DNA of 64,000 bases, taken from assembly GCF_019511445.1 (NCBI RefSeq), contig NZ_JAEUAN010000008.1, forward strand, positions 1-64,000. The letters are read 5' to 3'. A program made the translations under genes and the position numbers. This DNA is from Aliirhizobium wenxiniae. GTDB lineage: Bacteria > Pseudomonadota > Alphaproteobacteria > Rhizobiales > Rhizobiaceae. Below are positions 50,320 to 59,787 of the stretch, piece by piece. Positions within the stretch are counted from its first letter, which is position 1; each line of letters begins with the position of its first letter. The notes under the pieces were generated by a model, which was given only the letters and a program-made list of their open reading frames with translations, did not search any database and was not told where the DNA came from.

Positions 50320-51951
50320 TCACGCACCCCGCATCTGGTCGACAATCGCATCGCCGGCCTTGATGGCGAGCGCGACCATGGTGATGGTGCTGTTGCCGCA
50401 AGCCGTCGACGCCATTGCGCCGCCGCCCGGGATGAACAGGTTTTCGTGGTCATGCGCACGGCAGTCCGCATCGACCACCGAGTTCGAGGCATCATTGCCC
50501 ATGATCGTGCCGCCCATGATGTGCTTGCTCTGATTGAACTTCGGCGAGATCTTCACATCGGTCGCGCCCATGGCTTCCGCGATGCGCTTGCCGATCGGCA
50601 AGGAATAGACTTCGGCCGATTTGCGTGTGTATTCACCGACATCATAGTGGATATGCGGCTTCGGCAGGCCCAGCCAGTCTGTCTTGTCCGAAAGCGTCAG
50701 GCGGTTGTTCGGATCGGGCAACACCTCATGTGCGGCAACGATATCGGCCGTGCAGGCCGTCATGCGGCGGATTTCCTCGTCCAGCGCCTTTCCGACCAGG
50801 CCCTTCTTCAGCGCTGCGAAGGTGACGAAGCGGTTGCGGGCAAAATTGTTGTAGCGGAAATAGGCACCGGCATGTTCCGAACGGAAAGACCCTTGCGAGG
50901 TTTCCATAATGCCTGAATTGACGACAGGGCCGATGCCCGACCAGAAGGGCTCCTTGGTGGTGACCGTCAGCGTCAACTGCGGGTGGTCCATCATGTTGCG
51001 GCCGACCTGATCGGATGAATTTGCAACACCGTTCGGGTTGCGGTCATCCTTCGACATCAGAAGCAGTTTCGGGTTTTCCAGACCGTTGCAGGCGAGCACG
51101 AAGAGCTTGCCGTCGATGCGGTGAGTTTCCTTGTGCTGATCGTAGAAATGAACCGCCTCGATCTTGTTCTGGGCATTGGTCTCTACCTTGTAGACGACCG
51201 AATCGACGAGGATCGTTGCACCCTTCTTTTCGAGACGATGCAGCGCCGTCTCCGCGTCATACTTTGCTGCCACAGGACAGACCGGCACGCAGTTGTTGTT
51301 GGCGCAGCAGGCCGGGCGGCCGTCATAAGGCATGCCGCTATTGCGGGCCTGCGCCACCGGGATGTTGTTGTAGCCGAGTGTCCTGGCGATTTCGGTAAAA
51401 CGCTCTTCGCCCGGAGAGAAGGGCAGATGCGGCATGGGATAAGGGGCTGAGCGTGCAACGCGCGGCCATTGCAGCGCCGGATCGGACGGGCCGCAGATGC
51501 CGAGCTTGTTTTCGGTCCGGACGTAATAGGGTTCCAGCGTGTCGTAGTCGAATGCCCAGTCGCGGCCGACGCCGTAAAGCGACTTCAGGCGCATGTCTTC
51601 CGGCGTCAGGCGCCAGGACGTACCCGCCCAGTGCCACGTCGAGCCGCCGGCGTAACGAATGAAGGTCTGTGCGTAGCTGTCGGGACCTGAAAGCTGCAGA
51701 TAGGCCTCGTCGCCCTTCTCGTTGCCCATCGGATGCGGTGCCCAAGGGCGCGACGGATAGGCAACGGAGGTGTCGCCTTTGACGCCGAGCGGCGCGTTGC
51801 GCCAGTTCTCGACCACTTCGGCGCGGGAAACCCGCGGGCCCGCTTCGATCATGAGGACGGAATGGCCTGCATCGAGCAACTGTTCGGCGATCACGACGCC
51901 GACAACGCCCGTTCCGACGATGACGACGTCGGCACTAGTCTTGGTAACCAT
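50320..51951 (-). CDS. GMC-type FAD dehydrogenase large subunit
   Basis: 543 residues of the GMC oxidoreductase family in the branch of gluconate 2-dehydrogenase, sorbitol, fructose and FAD-glucose dehydrogenases. FAD-binding VVIVGTGVVG is at 9-18; GGSTWHWAGT at 102-111 is the second conserved region; four cysteines at 215, 216, 221 and 225 in CCANNNCVPVC fit the iron-sulfur cluster known in this branch. The C-terminus has HIMGGTIMGND and ACGNSTITMVALAIKAGDAI. There is no own signal peptide; it is expected to be carried across by the Tat signal of the small subunit. Substrate is not determined by sequence: a polyol, sugar or sugar acid is likely. Confidence 0.9.
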   Translation of the reverse strand: MVTKTSADVVIVGTGVVGVVIAEQLLDAGHSVLMIEAGPRVSRAEVVENWRNAPLGVKGDTSVAYPSRPWAPHPMGNEKGDEAYLQLSGPDSYAQTFIRYAGGSTWHWAGTSWRLTPEDMRLKSLYGVGRDWAFDYDTLEPYYVRTENKLGICGPSDPALQWPRVARSAPYPMPHLPFSPGEERFTEIARTLGYNNIPVAQARNSGMPYDGRPACCANNNCVPVCPVAAKYDAETALHRLEKKGATILVDSVVYKVETNAQNKIEAVHFYDQHKETHRIDGKLFVLACNGLENPKLLLMSKDDRNPNGVANSSDQVGRNMMDHPQLTLTVTTKEPFWSGIGPVVNSGIMETSQGSFRSEHAGAYFRYNNFARNRFVTFAALKKGLVGKALDEEIRRMTACTADIVAAHEVLPDPNNRLTLSDKTDWLGLPKPHIHYDVGEYTRKSAEVYSLPIGKRIAEAMGATDVKISPKFNQSKHIMGGTIMGNDASNSVVDADCRAHDHENLFIPGGGAMASTACGNSTITMVALAIKAGDAIVDQMRGA

Positions 51952-51981
51952 GGGGATAAGGCTTTTCTTCGGTGGGTTTCG

Positions 51982-52527
51982 TCAGAAGGTCGGCATCGGG
52001 GCCGAAAGCGGCAGGTTCGGCCTGGTCCACAGATTGGGGCCGGAAATGCCATAGGACGGGATGGTGAGGATATCGCTGGTGGTCTTGAAAGTCAGCGCTT
52101 CTTCATAGGTGAAGACGGTGGCATCGCGCTTGTCGGAGGAGGAGCCGCTATACCAGGCGGCGATCACCCAGAGCGCAAAGTCCTTCAATTCACCTTCTGG
52201 AATGTCGGCGAAGAAGTCCTCTACCTGCGTTGCCTTGTTCTTCTCGGCAATCGTGATGATTGCCTCAAGCATCTGCGGCAGGTTCTTGTATTGAGCCGTT
52301 GCACCCTCCGCTATCCGTGCTCCGACGGCCGGGCTGAGCTGGTGCTGGATCAACAGATTGGACAGCTTCATGAACTGGCCCTGCATGCCGGCATCGACAG
52401 CTGCGAGCGAGAGGGTGGGACAGAGAGAGGCGGCGATGCTGCCGGCGAACAAAGTTGCGCCGCCGAGCAGAATGCCACGGCGTGACATCATCAACGTTCC
52501 GTTGGGGTCTTTCGACTGTCTAGTCAT
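51982..52527 (-). CDS. Small (gamma) subunit of FAD dehydrogenase, Tat-exported
   Basis: 181 residues from ATG 52527, chosen because AGGA lies five bases upstream; ATG at 52530 and 52542 are alternatives, and the frame is open to 52767 but that region is not conserved-looking. A twin-arginine signal MSRRGILLGGATLFAG begins at residue 14. The rest is helical and matches the gluconate 2-dehydrogenase subunit 3 / sorbitol dehydrogenase small-subunit type, ending with YGISGPNLWTRPNLP. It is the first gene of the operon and is needed for export and folding of the FAD subunit. Confidence 0.85.
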   Translation of the reverse strand: MTRQSKDPNGTLMMSRRGILLGGATLFAGSIAASLCPTLSLAAVDAGMQGQFMKLSNLLIQHQLSPAVGARIAEGATAQYKNLPQMLEAIITIAEKNKATQVEDFFADIPEGELKDFALWVIAAWYSGSSSDKRDATVFTYEEALTFKTTSDILTIPSYGISGPNLWTRPNLPLSAPMPTF

Positions 52528-52845
52528 CATTTTCCTGACCATGGGAGAAAGAGGCCGATGCCTCCGGGATAAACTGTTCGGCCTTGGAGGCGCGTTGCAT
52601 GTGCGGAAAATGTATGGAAAATTTCCACGCAAACCTGTTCCCCGCGGCGCAAGGCGTGGGGATATCCGGGACAGGAACGAGACAACGAATCGCAGGCATG
52701 TAAAAACACAAAAGGCGCGAGTGGACGCAATGACGCTGTCGCGAGACAGCGCGGTCCTCCCCCGCACCGAAATTAGTTGGATAGCTGATTATCAGCTACG
52801 CCACCAATTGATATTTGTCAATCCGGCAAAAGGAGGCACACCGGC
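52528..52845. promoter_or_regulatory. Divergent control region, dehydrogenase operon and MarR
   Basis: 318 bases without a gene. It must carry the promoters for both directions. The clear element is a palindrome at 52782-52798 (separate entry). AGGAGG at 52831-52836 is the ribosome site of the marR-type gene. Confidence 0.6.
52782..52798. promoter_or_regulatory. Candidate MarR operator palindrome
   Basis: TAGCTGAT-T-ATCAGCTA is a perfect 8-base inverted repeat with a 1-base centre. It lies 48 bases before the marR-type start codon and in the shared promoter region. Size and symmetry suit a MarR dimer. Flanking bases (AATTAGTTGG and CCACCAATT) extend the symmetry imperfectly. Confidence 0.6.
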
Positions 52846-53298
52846 GTGATCGTTACCGCACATGAAATTCTGCATTCGCATGGCATTCTGCTTCGCCGCT
52901 GTCAGCAGGTGGCGCTTGCTATGTTCACGCAGGAGGCTGGTGATCTCGGTTTCAGCCCGACCCAGTATAGCGCGCTTGCCTTCGCCTATATCGAGCCCGG
53001 CATTCATCAGAACACAATGGGAGAGCGGATTGCACTGGACCGTTCATCCGTTACCAAATGCCTGGAGGGTCTGGAGAACCAGGGTTATGTGCGTCGGGAG
53101 GTCGATCCGAGCGATAAACGAGCACGCCTGATATTCATCACCCCGGAAGGCGAGGACATGCTGAAACAGGTCGCCGCCGCCGCACGCCGCGCTCGCAAGC
53201 GCTTCCACGCCGCCCTCGGCGAGGCAGAGTTCAGCCACCTCATGGATCAGCTCAGCGCATTCAGCCGCGTGTTTGATGAGCCTGAAGAGGCAAAATAA
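52846..53298 (+). CDS. MarR-family transcriptional regulator
   Basis: 150 residues, starting at GTG with AGGAGG nine bases upstream. The winged helix-turn-helix is clear: GERIALDRSSVTKCLEGLE as the recognition region (about residues 58-77) and the wing DPSDKRARLIFITPEG (about 87-102) with the family D-x-R-x-R pattern. Helices at both ends form the dimer interface. It is divergent from the dehydrogenase operon and preceded by a perfect palindrome, so it likely represses both itself and that operon, with a ligand related to the substrate. It is convergent with glpK, only nine bases apart. Confidence 0.9.
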   Translation: MIVTAHEILHSHGILLRRCQQVALAMFTQEAGDLGFSPTQYSALAFAYIEPGIHQNTMGERIALDRSSVTKCLEGLENQGYVRREVDPSDKRARLIFITPEGEDMLKQVAAAARRARKRFHAALGEAEFSHLMDQLSAFSRVFDEPEEAK

Positions 53299-53307
53299 CG
53301 GATAAGC

Positions 53308-54804
53308 TCATGCGCGCTGGGTGAGGCAGCGCGAAACGCTGTCCTGCCAGCCGATAATCGCCCCCTTCCGCTCGTCGTCAGCCATTTCCGGTTCAAAACG
53401 CTTGTCGCGTTTCCAGTGGGCCGAGAAGCCTTTCGCATCGGGCCAGACGCCGGCGCGGGAACCCGCAAGCCAGGCAGCGCCGAGCGCGGTCGTCTCCAGA
53501 AGTTCCGGCCGGTCGACCGGAGCGGCGAGAATGTCGGATAGGCGCTGCATCGTCCAGTTGGAGGCGACCATGCCGCCATCGACGCGAAGCACGGTCGTGG
53601 TGCCGTGGCCCGTCCAGTCCTTTTTCATTGCCTCCAGAAGATCATGTGTCTGGAAGGCGACGCTTTCGAGCGCCGCACGGGCAAACTCAGCCGGGCCGCT
53701 GCTGCGGGTAAGACCGAAGATCGCGCCTCGGGCATCCGCATCCCAGTAGGGTGCGCCCAGTCCGGTAAAGGCAGGCACCATATAAAGCCGCTGTCTCGGA
53801 TCGGCCTGCCGCGCCAGCGCGCCGACTTCAGACGCTACCTTGATGAAACCAAGTTCGTCGCGCAGCCACTGCACGGCAGCACCTGCAATGAAGATAGAGC
53901 CTTCCAGCGCGTAGGTCGTGATGCCATCAAGGCGGTAGGCGATGGTGGTCAGCAGGCGGTTGGACGAGGCCACGCGGTCCGTGCCGGTGTTGAGGAGCGC
54001 GAAACAGCCGGTGCCATAGGTAGATTTCAGCATGCCGGGTTCGAAGCAGGCATTGCCGATGACGGCCGCCTGCTGATCCCCGGCCACACCTAGGATCGGT
54101 ATTGCGACGCCGAAAAGGGATTTATCGGTAATGCCGAAATCGGCAGCGCAATCCTTGACCTCCGGCAGCATGGCTCGCGGAATGTCGAGGATGCCGAGCA
54201 ATTCGTCGTCCCAATCGTTTTCGCCGATATTGTAGATCAGCGTGCGCGAGGCATTTGTGGCGTCGGTAACATGCGCCCTGCCGCCGGTAAGCTTGTAGAT
54301 CAGCCAGCTATCGACCGTGCCAAAGCAGACCTCACCCTTTACTGCACGAGCCCGCAGGCCTTCGACCTTGTCGAGTAGCCAGGAGAGTTTCGTGCCGGAG
54401 AAATAGGGATCGAGCAACAGGCCGGTCTTTTCGGTGAAGGTGGCTTCGAGCCCCCTGCCCTTCAGGTCCTCGCAAAGTGCCGAAGTCCGTCGATCCTGCC
54501 AGACAATGGCCGCATGAAGCGGCTTTCCGGTTTCGCGATCCCAGACGACGACGGTTTCTCGCTGGTTGGTGATACCGATCGCGGCGATTTCGGCCGCAGA
54601 AATACCGGCCTTTTCGATCGCCGTGCGGGCCGTGGCAAGGACGCTTTGCCAAATCTCTTCAGGGTCATGTTCGACCCAGCCGGATGCGGGAAAGAACTGG
54701 GTGAATTCCTGTTGTCCAAAACCCTTGATAGCCATATCGGCATCGAAAACGATCGCCCTGCTCGATGTCGTTCCCTGGTCGATGGCAAGAATGTACCCAC
54801 CCAT
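53308..54804 (-). CDS. glpK: Glycerol kinase
   Basis: 498 residues, the standard length. It phosphorylates glycerol with ATP to glycerol-3-phosphate. FGGY-family motifs are present: [97 protein letters not shown] and [11 protein letters not shown] start at ATG 54804, which has GGAGGA ten bases upstream and gives the usual N-terminus; the ATG at 54831 has no such site. It lies downstream of glpV behind a hairpin, so it may be partly uncoupled from the transporter transcript. Confidence 0.97.
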   Translation of the reverse strand: MGGYILAIDQGTTSSRAIVFDADMAIKGFGQQEFTQFFPASGWVEHDPEEIWQSVLATARTAIEKAGISAAEIAAIGITNQRETVVVWDRETGKPLHAAIVWQDRRTSALCEDLKGRGLEATFTEKTGLLLDPYFSGTKLSWLLDKVEGLRARAVKGEVCFGTVDSWLIYKLTGGRAHVTDATNASRTLIYNIGENDWDDELLGILDIPRAMLPEVKDCAADFGITDKSLFGVAIPILGVAGDQQAAVIGNACFEPGMLKSTYGTGCFALLNTGTDRVASSNRLLTTIAYRLDGITTYALEGSIFIAGAAVQWLRDELGFIKVASEVGALARQADPRQRLYMVPAFTGLGAPYWDADARGAIFGLTRSSGPAEFARAALESVAFQTHDLLEAMKKDWTGHGTTTVLRVDGGMVASNWTMQRLSDILAAPVDRPELLETTALGAAWLAGSRAGVWPDAKGFSAHWKRDKRFEPEMADDERKGAIIGWQDSVSRCLTQRA

Positions 54805-54835
54805 AAATCCAAACTCCTCCGGATATTTCATAAAA

Positions 54836-54859
54836 CCGGGGCGTCATGGCACGCCCCGG
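54836..54859 (-). terminator. Hairpin between glpV and glpK
   Basis: CCGGGGCGT at 54836-54844 pairs perfectly with ACGCCCCGG at 54851-54859 across a 6-base loop. On the - strand it is followed by TTTTA, so it resembles an intrinsic terminator. It lies 26 bases downstream of the glpV stop and upstream of the glpK ribosome site, where it could reduce read-through. Confidence 0.65.
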
Positions 54860-54885
54860 CTTTGTCTATATAGGCTTTTTACCGA

Positions 54886-56607
54886 TTATTTTTGCCAGCT
54901 TTTCACCAGTTCGTCGTAGTTGACGGTGATCGGCTTTTCCTTCTCGTTCTCGATCTTCAGCTGCGGTGCGAGATTGCCCTTCGATACTGCATCCTTGTTC
55001 CAGTATTCGAGATCATGCTCCTCGGCGAGCTTCGGCCCCATCTCGCCCTGAACGCCGGCGCGTTCGAGGCGCTGCAGCACCTTCTCCTGCTCGGCGCAAA
55101 GCGAATCCATCGCTTCCTGCGCGGTCTTGGCGCCCGACGACGCGTCACCGATCGCCTGCCACCACAGCTGCGCCAGCTTCGGATAGTCAGGAATGTTGGT
55201 GCCGGTCGGCGACCACTGGACGCGTGCCGGTGAGCGGTAGAACTCGATCAGGCCGCCGAGGTTCGGCGCACGGTCCGTGAAGCTCTTGTGGTTGATCGAG
55301 CTATCGCGAATGAGCGTCAGGCCGACATGGCTCTTTTTCACGTCTACCGTCTTCGATACGACGAACTGTGCGTAAAGCCAGGCGGCCTTGGCGCGGTCGT
55401 CCGGTGTGGATTTCAGCAACGTCCAGGAGCCGACGTCCTGATAACCGAGCTTCATGCCTTCCTTCCAGTAGACGCCATGGGGCGACGGGGCAAAGCGCCA
55501 TTTCGGCGTACCGTCATCGTTGACCACGGGCAGGCCCTTCTTGACGAAGTCGGCCGTAAACGCCGTGTAGGTGAACATCTGCTGGGCGACCTCACCCTGG
55601 CCCGGAACCGGGCCGGATTCGGAGAAGGTCATGCCATTGGCGGCGGCCGGCGCATAGGCCTTCATCCAGTCCAGATATTTCTGGATAGAATAGACAGCCG
55701 CCGGGCCGTTGGTGTCACCACCGCGGGCAACGCAGGAGCCGACCGGCTGAGATTTCTCGTTGACCTTGATACCCCATTCATCGACGGGCAGGCCGTTCGG
55801 CAGTCCCTTGTCGCCATTGCCGGCCATGGAAAGCCAGGCATCGGTGAAGCGCCAGCCGAGCGACGGGTCCTTCTTGCCATAGTCCATATGGCCGTAGACC
55901 TTCTTGCCGTTCACCTCGCGGCCGGTGAAGAATTCGGCGATATCCTCATAGGCCGACCAGTTGACCGGCACGCCGAGATCATAGCCGTATTTCGCCTTGA
56001 AATCGGCCTTGTTCTTTTCGTCGTTGAACCAGTCGTAACGGAACCAGTAGAGGTTGGCGAACTGCTGGTCGGGCAGCTGGTAAAGATCGCCGTCCGGCGC
56101 GGTGGTGAATTTCAGGCCGATGAAATCCTGAAGATCCAGGCCGGGGTTGGTGACATCCTTGCCCTCGTTCGCCATCCATTTGGTCAGCGAGCGGGCCTGC
56201 TGGTAGCGCCAATGGGTGCCGATCAGGTCGCTATCGTTGACATAGGCGTCATAGACGTTTTCGCCCGACTGCATCTGCGTCTGCAGTTTTTCCACGACAT
56301 CGCCTTCGCCGATCAGGTCGTGCGTCAGCTTGATGCCGGTGATTTCGGAAAAGGCCTTGGCGAGAACTTTGGATTCATATTCGTGTGTGGTGATGGTTTC
56401 CGACACAACCTTGATATCCATGCCGGCAAAGGGTTTTGCCGCATCGATGAACCACTGCATTTCGGCTTCCTGCTCGGCGCGGGAAAGCGAAGACTGGTCG
56501 CCGATTTCCGCATCGAGGAATTTCTTGGCTGCGTCCATATCGGCATGGGCCGCGCCTGTCATTGCCAGCAGCATGACTGCCGTCGTCGTCATAAGATGCC
56601 GTCGCAT
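54886..56607 (-). CDS. glpV: Glycerol ABC transporter substrate-binding protein
   Basis: 573 residues with an N-terminal Sec signal (MRRHLMTTTAVMLLAMTGAAHA, cleavage near residue 22). It is a large periplasmic binding protein of the carbohydrate-uptake type (Clostridial-sized cluster of GlpV proteins). FDEs of the fold include KVVSETITTHEYESKVLAKA near 81-100 and DLYQLPDQQFANLYWFRYDW in the middle. Gene order matches rhizobial GlpV, which delivers glycerol to the GlpPQ permease. GGGAGGACTAG precedes the ATG. The preceding small membrane gene is glpU. Confidence 0.9.
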   Translation of the reverse strand: MRRHLMTTTAVMLLAMTGAAHADMDAAKKFLDAEIGDQSSLSRAEQEAEMQWFIDAAKPFAGMDIKVVSETITTHEYESKVLAKAFSEITGIKLTHDLIGEGDVVEKLQTQMQSGENVYDAYVNDSDLIGTHWRYQQARSLTKWMANEGKDVTNPGLDLQDFIGLKFTTAPDGDLYQLPDQQFANLYWFRYDWFNDEKNKADFKAKYGYDLGVPVNWSAYEDIAEFFTGREVNGKKVYGHMDYGKKDPSLGWRFTDAWLSMAGNGDKGLPNGLPVDEWGIKVNEKSQPVGSCVARGGDTNGPAAVYSIQKYLDWMKAYAPAAANGMTFSESGPVPGQGEVAQQMFTYTAFTADFVKKGLPVVNDDGTPKWRFAPSPHGVYWKEGMKLGYQDVGSWTLLKSTPDDRAKAAWLYAQFVVSKTVDVKKSHVGLTLIRDSSINHKSFTDRAPNLGGLIEFYRSPARVQWSPTGTNIPDYPKLAQLWWQAIGDASSGAKTAQEAMDSLCAEQEKVLQRLERAGVQGEMGPKLAEEHDLEYWNKDAVSKGNLAPQLKIENEKEKPITVNYDELVKSWQK

Positions 56608-56690
56608 ATCTAGTCCTCCCGGTTGATGCGATTGCAGTTCACTTTAGTCCTGGCGGCTGGACCTCCTCCCGCCGCCGTATCGTCTTGGCC

Positions 56691-56972
56691 CTAGACGAAG
56701 CGGAATACGCCGATCGCGTAGACCACCGACAGGGCCAGAGCCCACCACAGGCTGGGGCCTCCAAGACCCAGCCATGCGAGATGAATGAAGGCGGAGCCGA
56801 GCAACGAGACGAACAGGCGGTCGCCCCGCGTCGTCTCGAACCGCAGGATGCCGACGCGCGGGCCACCGCCCGGAGAAAGATACTCCCACACGCCCATCGC
56901 CGCGATCAGCGCGAAAATGGTGATGAAAAAGATCGCCGTCGGCAGCGTCCAGGCCATCCATGAGAAGCTCAT
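56691..56972 (-). CDS. glpU: Small membrane protein of glycerol transporter (DUF2160)
   Basis: 93 residues from ATG 56972 (MSFSWMAWTLPTAIFF), with GAAGGAGAG upstream. Two or three hydrophobic segments: about 8-26, 53-70 and 74-91. It matches the DUF2160 proteins that stand between permease and binding-protein genes in rhizobial glycerol operons. Its role in transport is not established. The frame is open upstream to 57374 but that part overlaps the permease gene and is not real. Confidence 0.85.
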   Translation of the reverse strand: MSFSWMAWTLPTAIFFITIFALIAAMGVWEYLSPGGGPRVGILRFETTRGDRLFVSLLGSAFIHLAWLGLGGPSLWWALALSVVYAIGVFRFV

Positions 56973-56986
56973 TTTTGCTCTCCTTC

Positions 56987-57805
<819 letters not shown>

Positions 57806-57818
57806 GGCGTTCTCCCCC

Positions 57819-58688
57819 TCACTTCTGCTCTGCATCGCTCTGCGTCATCACGGTGTAGAAGACCCATGACAGCAGAAGGATGATCAGGAAGTAGATGATC
57901 GACATGGCAGCAGCCGGCCCGAGATCGAACTGGCCGATCGCCATCTTGACGAGATCGATCGACAGGAATGTCGTCGAATTGCCCGGCCCGCCGCCGGTGA
58001 CGACGAAGGGTTCTGTGTAGATCATGAAACTATCCATGAACCTGAGCAGCACCGCGATCAGCAGCACGCGCTTCATCTTCGGCAGCTGGATGTAGCGGAA
58101 GACGGACCAGCGTGAAGCGCCGTCGATGCGGGCCGCCTGGTAATAGGCATCAGGTATCGAAACCAGACCGGCGTAGCAGAGCAGCACGACGAGGCTCGTC
58201 CAGTGCCAGACATCCATGACGATAACGGTGGCCCATGCATGTGTCGGGTTCTGGGTATAGTTGTAGGATATGCCGAGCGAATTGAGGAAGTACCCCAGAA
58301 GCCCGATATCGACGCGGCCGAACACCTGCCAGATCGTGCCGACCACGTTCCACGGGATCAAAAGCGGCAGCGCCATCAGCACCAGGCAAACCGGCACGCC
58401 CAGCCCATGTTTCGGCATGTTGAGTGCGATCAGAATGCCGAGTGGCACTTCGATGGCAAGGATGACGGCGGAGAAGATCAGGTTGCGCCAGAGCGCATCC
58501 CAGAAGCGCGGCGAGGTGAGGATTTCGACAAACCAGTCGGTGCCCGCCCAAAAAAACTGATTGTTTCCGAACGTATCCTGCACCGAATAGTTCACCACCG
58601 TCATCAGCGGGATGACCGCGGAGAAGGCAACCAGCAGCAGGACCGGCAGAACCAGAAACCAGGCCTTGTTATTCCATGTCTTTTCCAT
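57819..58688 (-). CDS. glpP: Glycerol ABC transporter permease 1
   Basis: 289 residues, six membrane segments of the MalF/UgpA type. The EAA loop is SIPDAYYQAARIDGASRW near residues 171-188. The start has GGGAGG nine bases before ATG. It begins three bases after the glpT stop, so translation is coupled to the ATPase gene. It pairs with GlpQ. Confidence 0.94.
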   Translation of the reverse strand: MEKTWNNKAWFLVLPVLLLVAFSAVIPLMTVVNYSVQDTFGNNQFFWAGTDWFVEILTSPRFWDALWRNLIFSAVILAIEVPLGILIALNMPKHGLGVPVCLVLMALPLLIPWNVVGTIWQVFGRVDIGLLGYFLNSLGISYNYTQNPTHAWATVIVMDVWHWTSLVVLLCYAGLVSIPDAYYQAARIDGASRWSVFRYIQLPKMKRVLLIAVLLRFMDSFMIYTEPFVVTGGGPGNSTTFLSIDLVKMAIGQFDLGPAAAMSIIYFLIILLLSWVFYTVMTQSDAEQK

Positions 58689-58691
58689 GGT

Positions 58692-59777
58692 TCAAGCCTC
58701 CCGTCCCGCAGTCTCGTTCTTGACGCGCCAGCTATCGGCAAAGATGCCGATAGCCTGTTTCTCAAAGGCCACCTTCGGATCGGCCGGAATCTCGTCATCT
58801 TCCGACAACACGATCGAGATCGGCTGTCCGCAGAAAGAGGCGCGGACGATCTTTTGGCGGCCGATATCCTCGACCTTGTTGATGGTGACCGGCATGCCCT
58901 CACGGCCGAGTTTTATGAATTCCGGACGGATGCCGAGTTCTATACGGCCTTGGCCCTTCAGTGCCGGGGCAACGGAAAGCACGATACTCTGGTCACCCAC
59001 GCGTGCGGTCGCACCATCGATAGCGGCCGGCATGATGTTCATGCCTGGCGAGCCGATGAAATAGCCGACAAACGTGTGGCTTGGCCGCTCGAAAAGTTCC
59101 GCCGGCGTGCCGATCTGGACGATCTGGCCGTCATGCATCACGACGACCTTGTCGGCGAAGGTCAGTGCCTCGGTCTGGTCGTGAGTGACATAGACCATGG
59201 TAAAGCGCGACTGCCGATGCAGGCGCTTCAATTGCGAGCGCAGCACCCATTTCATATGCGGGTCGATCACCGTCAGCGGCTCGTCGAACAGGATGGCGTT
59301 GACGTTTGCCCGCACCAGCCCGCGCCCGAGCGAGATCTTCTGTTTTTGGTCGGCCGTCAGCCTTTGTGCCCGGCGTTTTGCCATGCCAGCAAGATCGGTC
59401 ATTTCGAGGATTTCGTTGACGCGCTTTTCGACCTCGGCTTCAGGCACCTTGCGGTTGCGCAAGGGGAAGGCGAGATTATCGAACACCGTCATCGTGTCGT
59501 AGACGACCGGAAACTGGAAGACCTGAGCGATATTGCGCTCTTCGGTCGAAAGCTGCGTCACGTCCTTGCCGTCGAACAGGATACGTCCGTCGGACGGCGT
59601 CAGAAGGCCGGAGATGATGTTGAGAAGCGTCGTCTTTCCACAACCGGATGGACCGAGCAGCGCATAGGCGCCGCCATCCTCCCATTCGTGATGCACTTCC
59701 TTCAGCGCGTAATCGCCGGCAGCCTTGGCTTTTTCGCTGTAAGCGTGGCGGATATGTTCAAGCGTGATGCGTGCCAT
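58692..59777 (-). CDS. glpT: Glycerol ABC transporter ATPase 2
   Basis: 361 residues, an ABC ATPase of the carbohydrate-importer (MalK/UgpC) class with a C-terminal regulatory TOBE-like domain. Walker A is GPSGCGKTTL, Walker B is AILFDEPLTVID and the H-loop VYVTHDQTEAL. The signature is degenerate: LTADQKQKISLGRGL replaces LSGGQ. GAGGAGAACGAG precedes the ATG. It forms a heterodimer with GlpS, whose signature is intact, so one of the two ATP sites is probably weak. Confidence 0.93.
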   Translation of the reverse strand: MARITLEHIRHAYSEKAKAAGDYALKEVHHEWEDGGAYALLGPSGCGKTTLLNIISGLLTPSDGRILFDGKDVTQLSTEERNIAQVFQFPVVYDTMTVFDNLAFPLRNRKVPEAEVEKRVNEILEMTDLAGMAKRRAQRLTADQKQKISLGRGLVRANVNAILFDEPLTVIDPHMKWVLRSQLKRLHRQSRFTMVYVTHDQTEALTFADKVVVMHDGQIVQIGTPAELFERPSHTFVGYFIGSPGMNIMPAAIDGATARVGDQSIVLSVAPALKGQGRIELGIRPEFIKLGREGMPVTINKVEDIGRQKIVRASFCGQPISIVLSEDDEIPADPKVAFEKQAIGIFADSWRVKNETAGREA

Positions 59778-59787
59778 CTCGTTCTCC

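Noticed and set aside
48884..50401. Start of the cytochrome c gene at 50401
   Set aside because: The first 28 residues (His/Arg-rich) overlap the FAD subunit gene; the signal peptide begins at the ATG at 50317.
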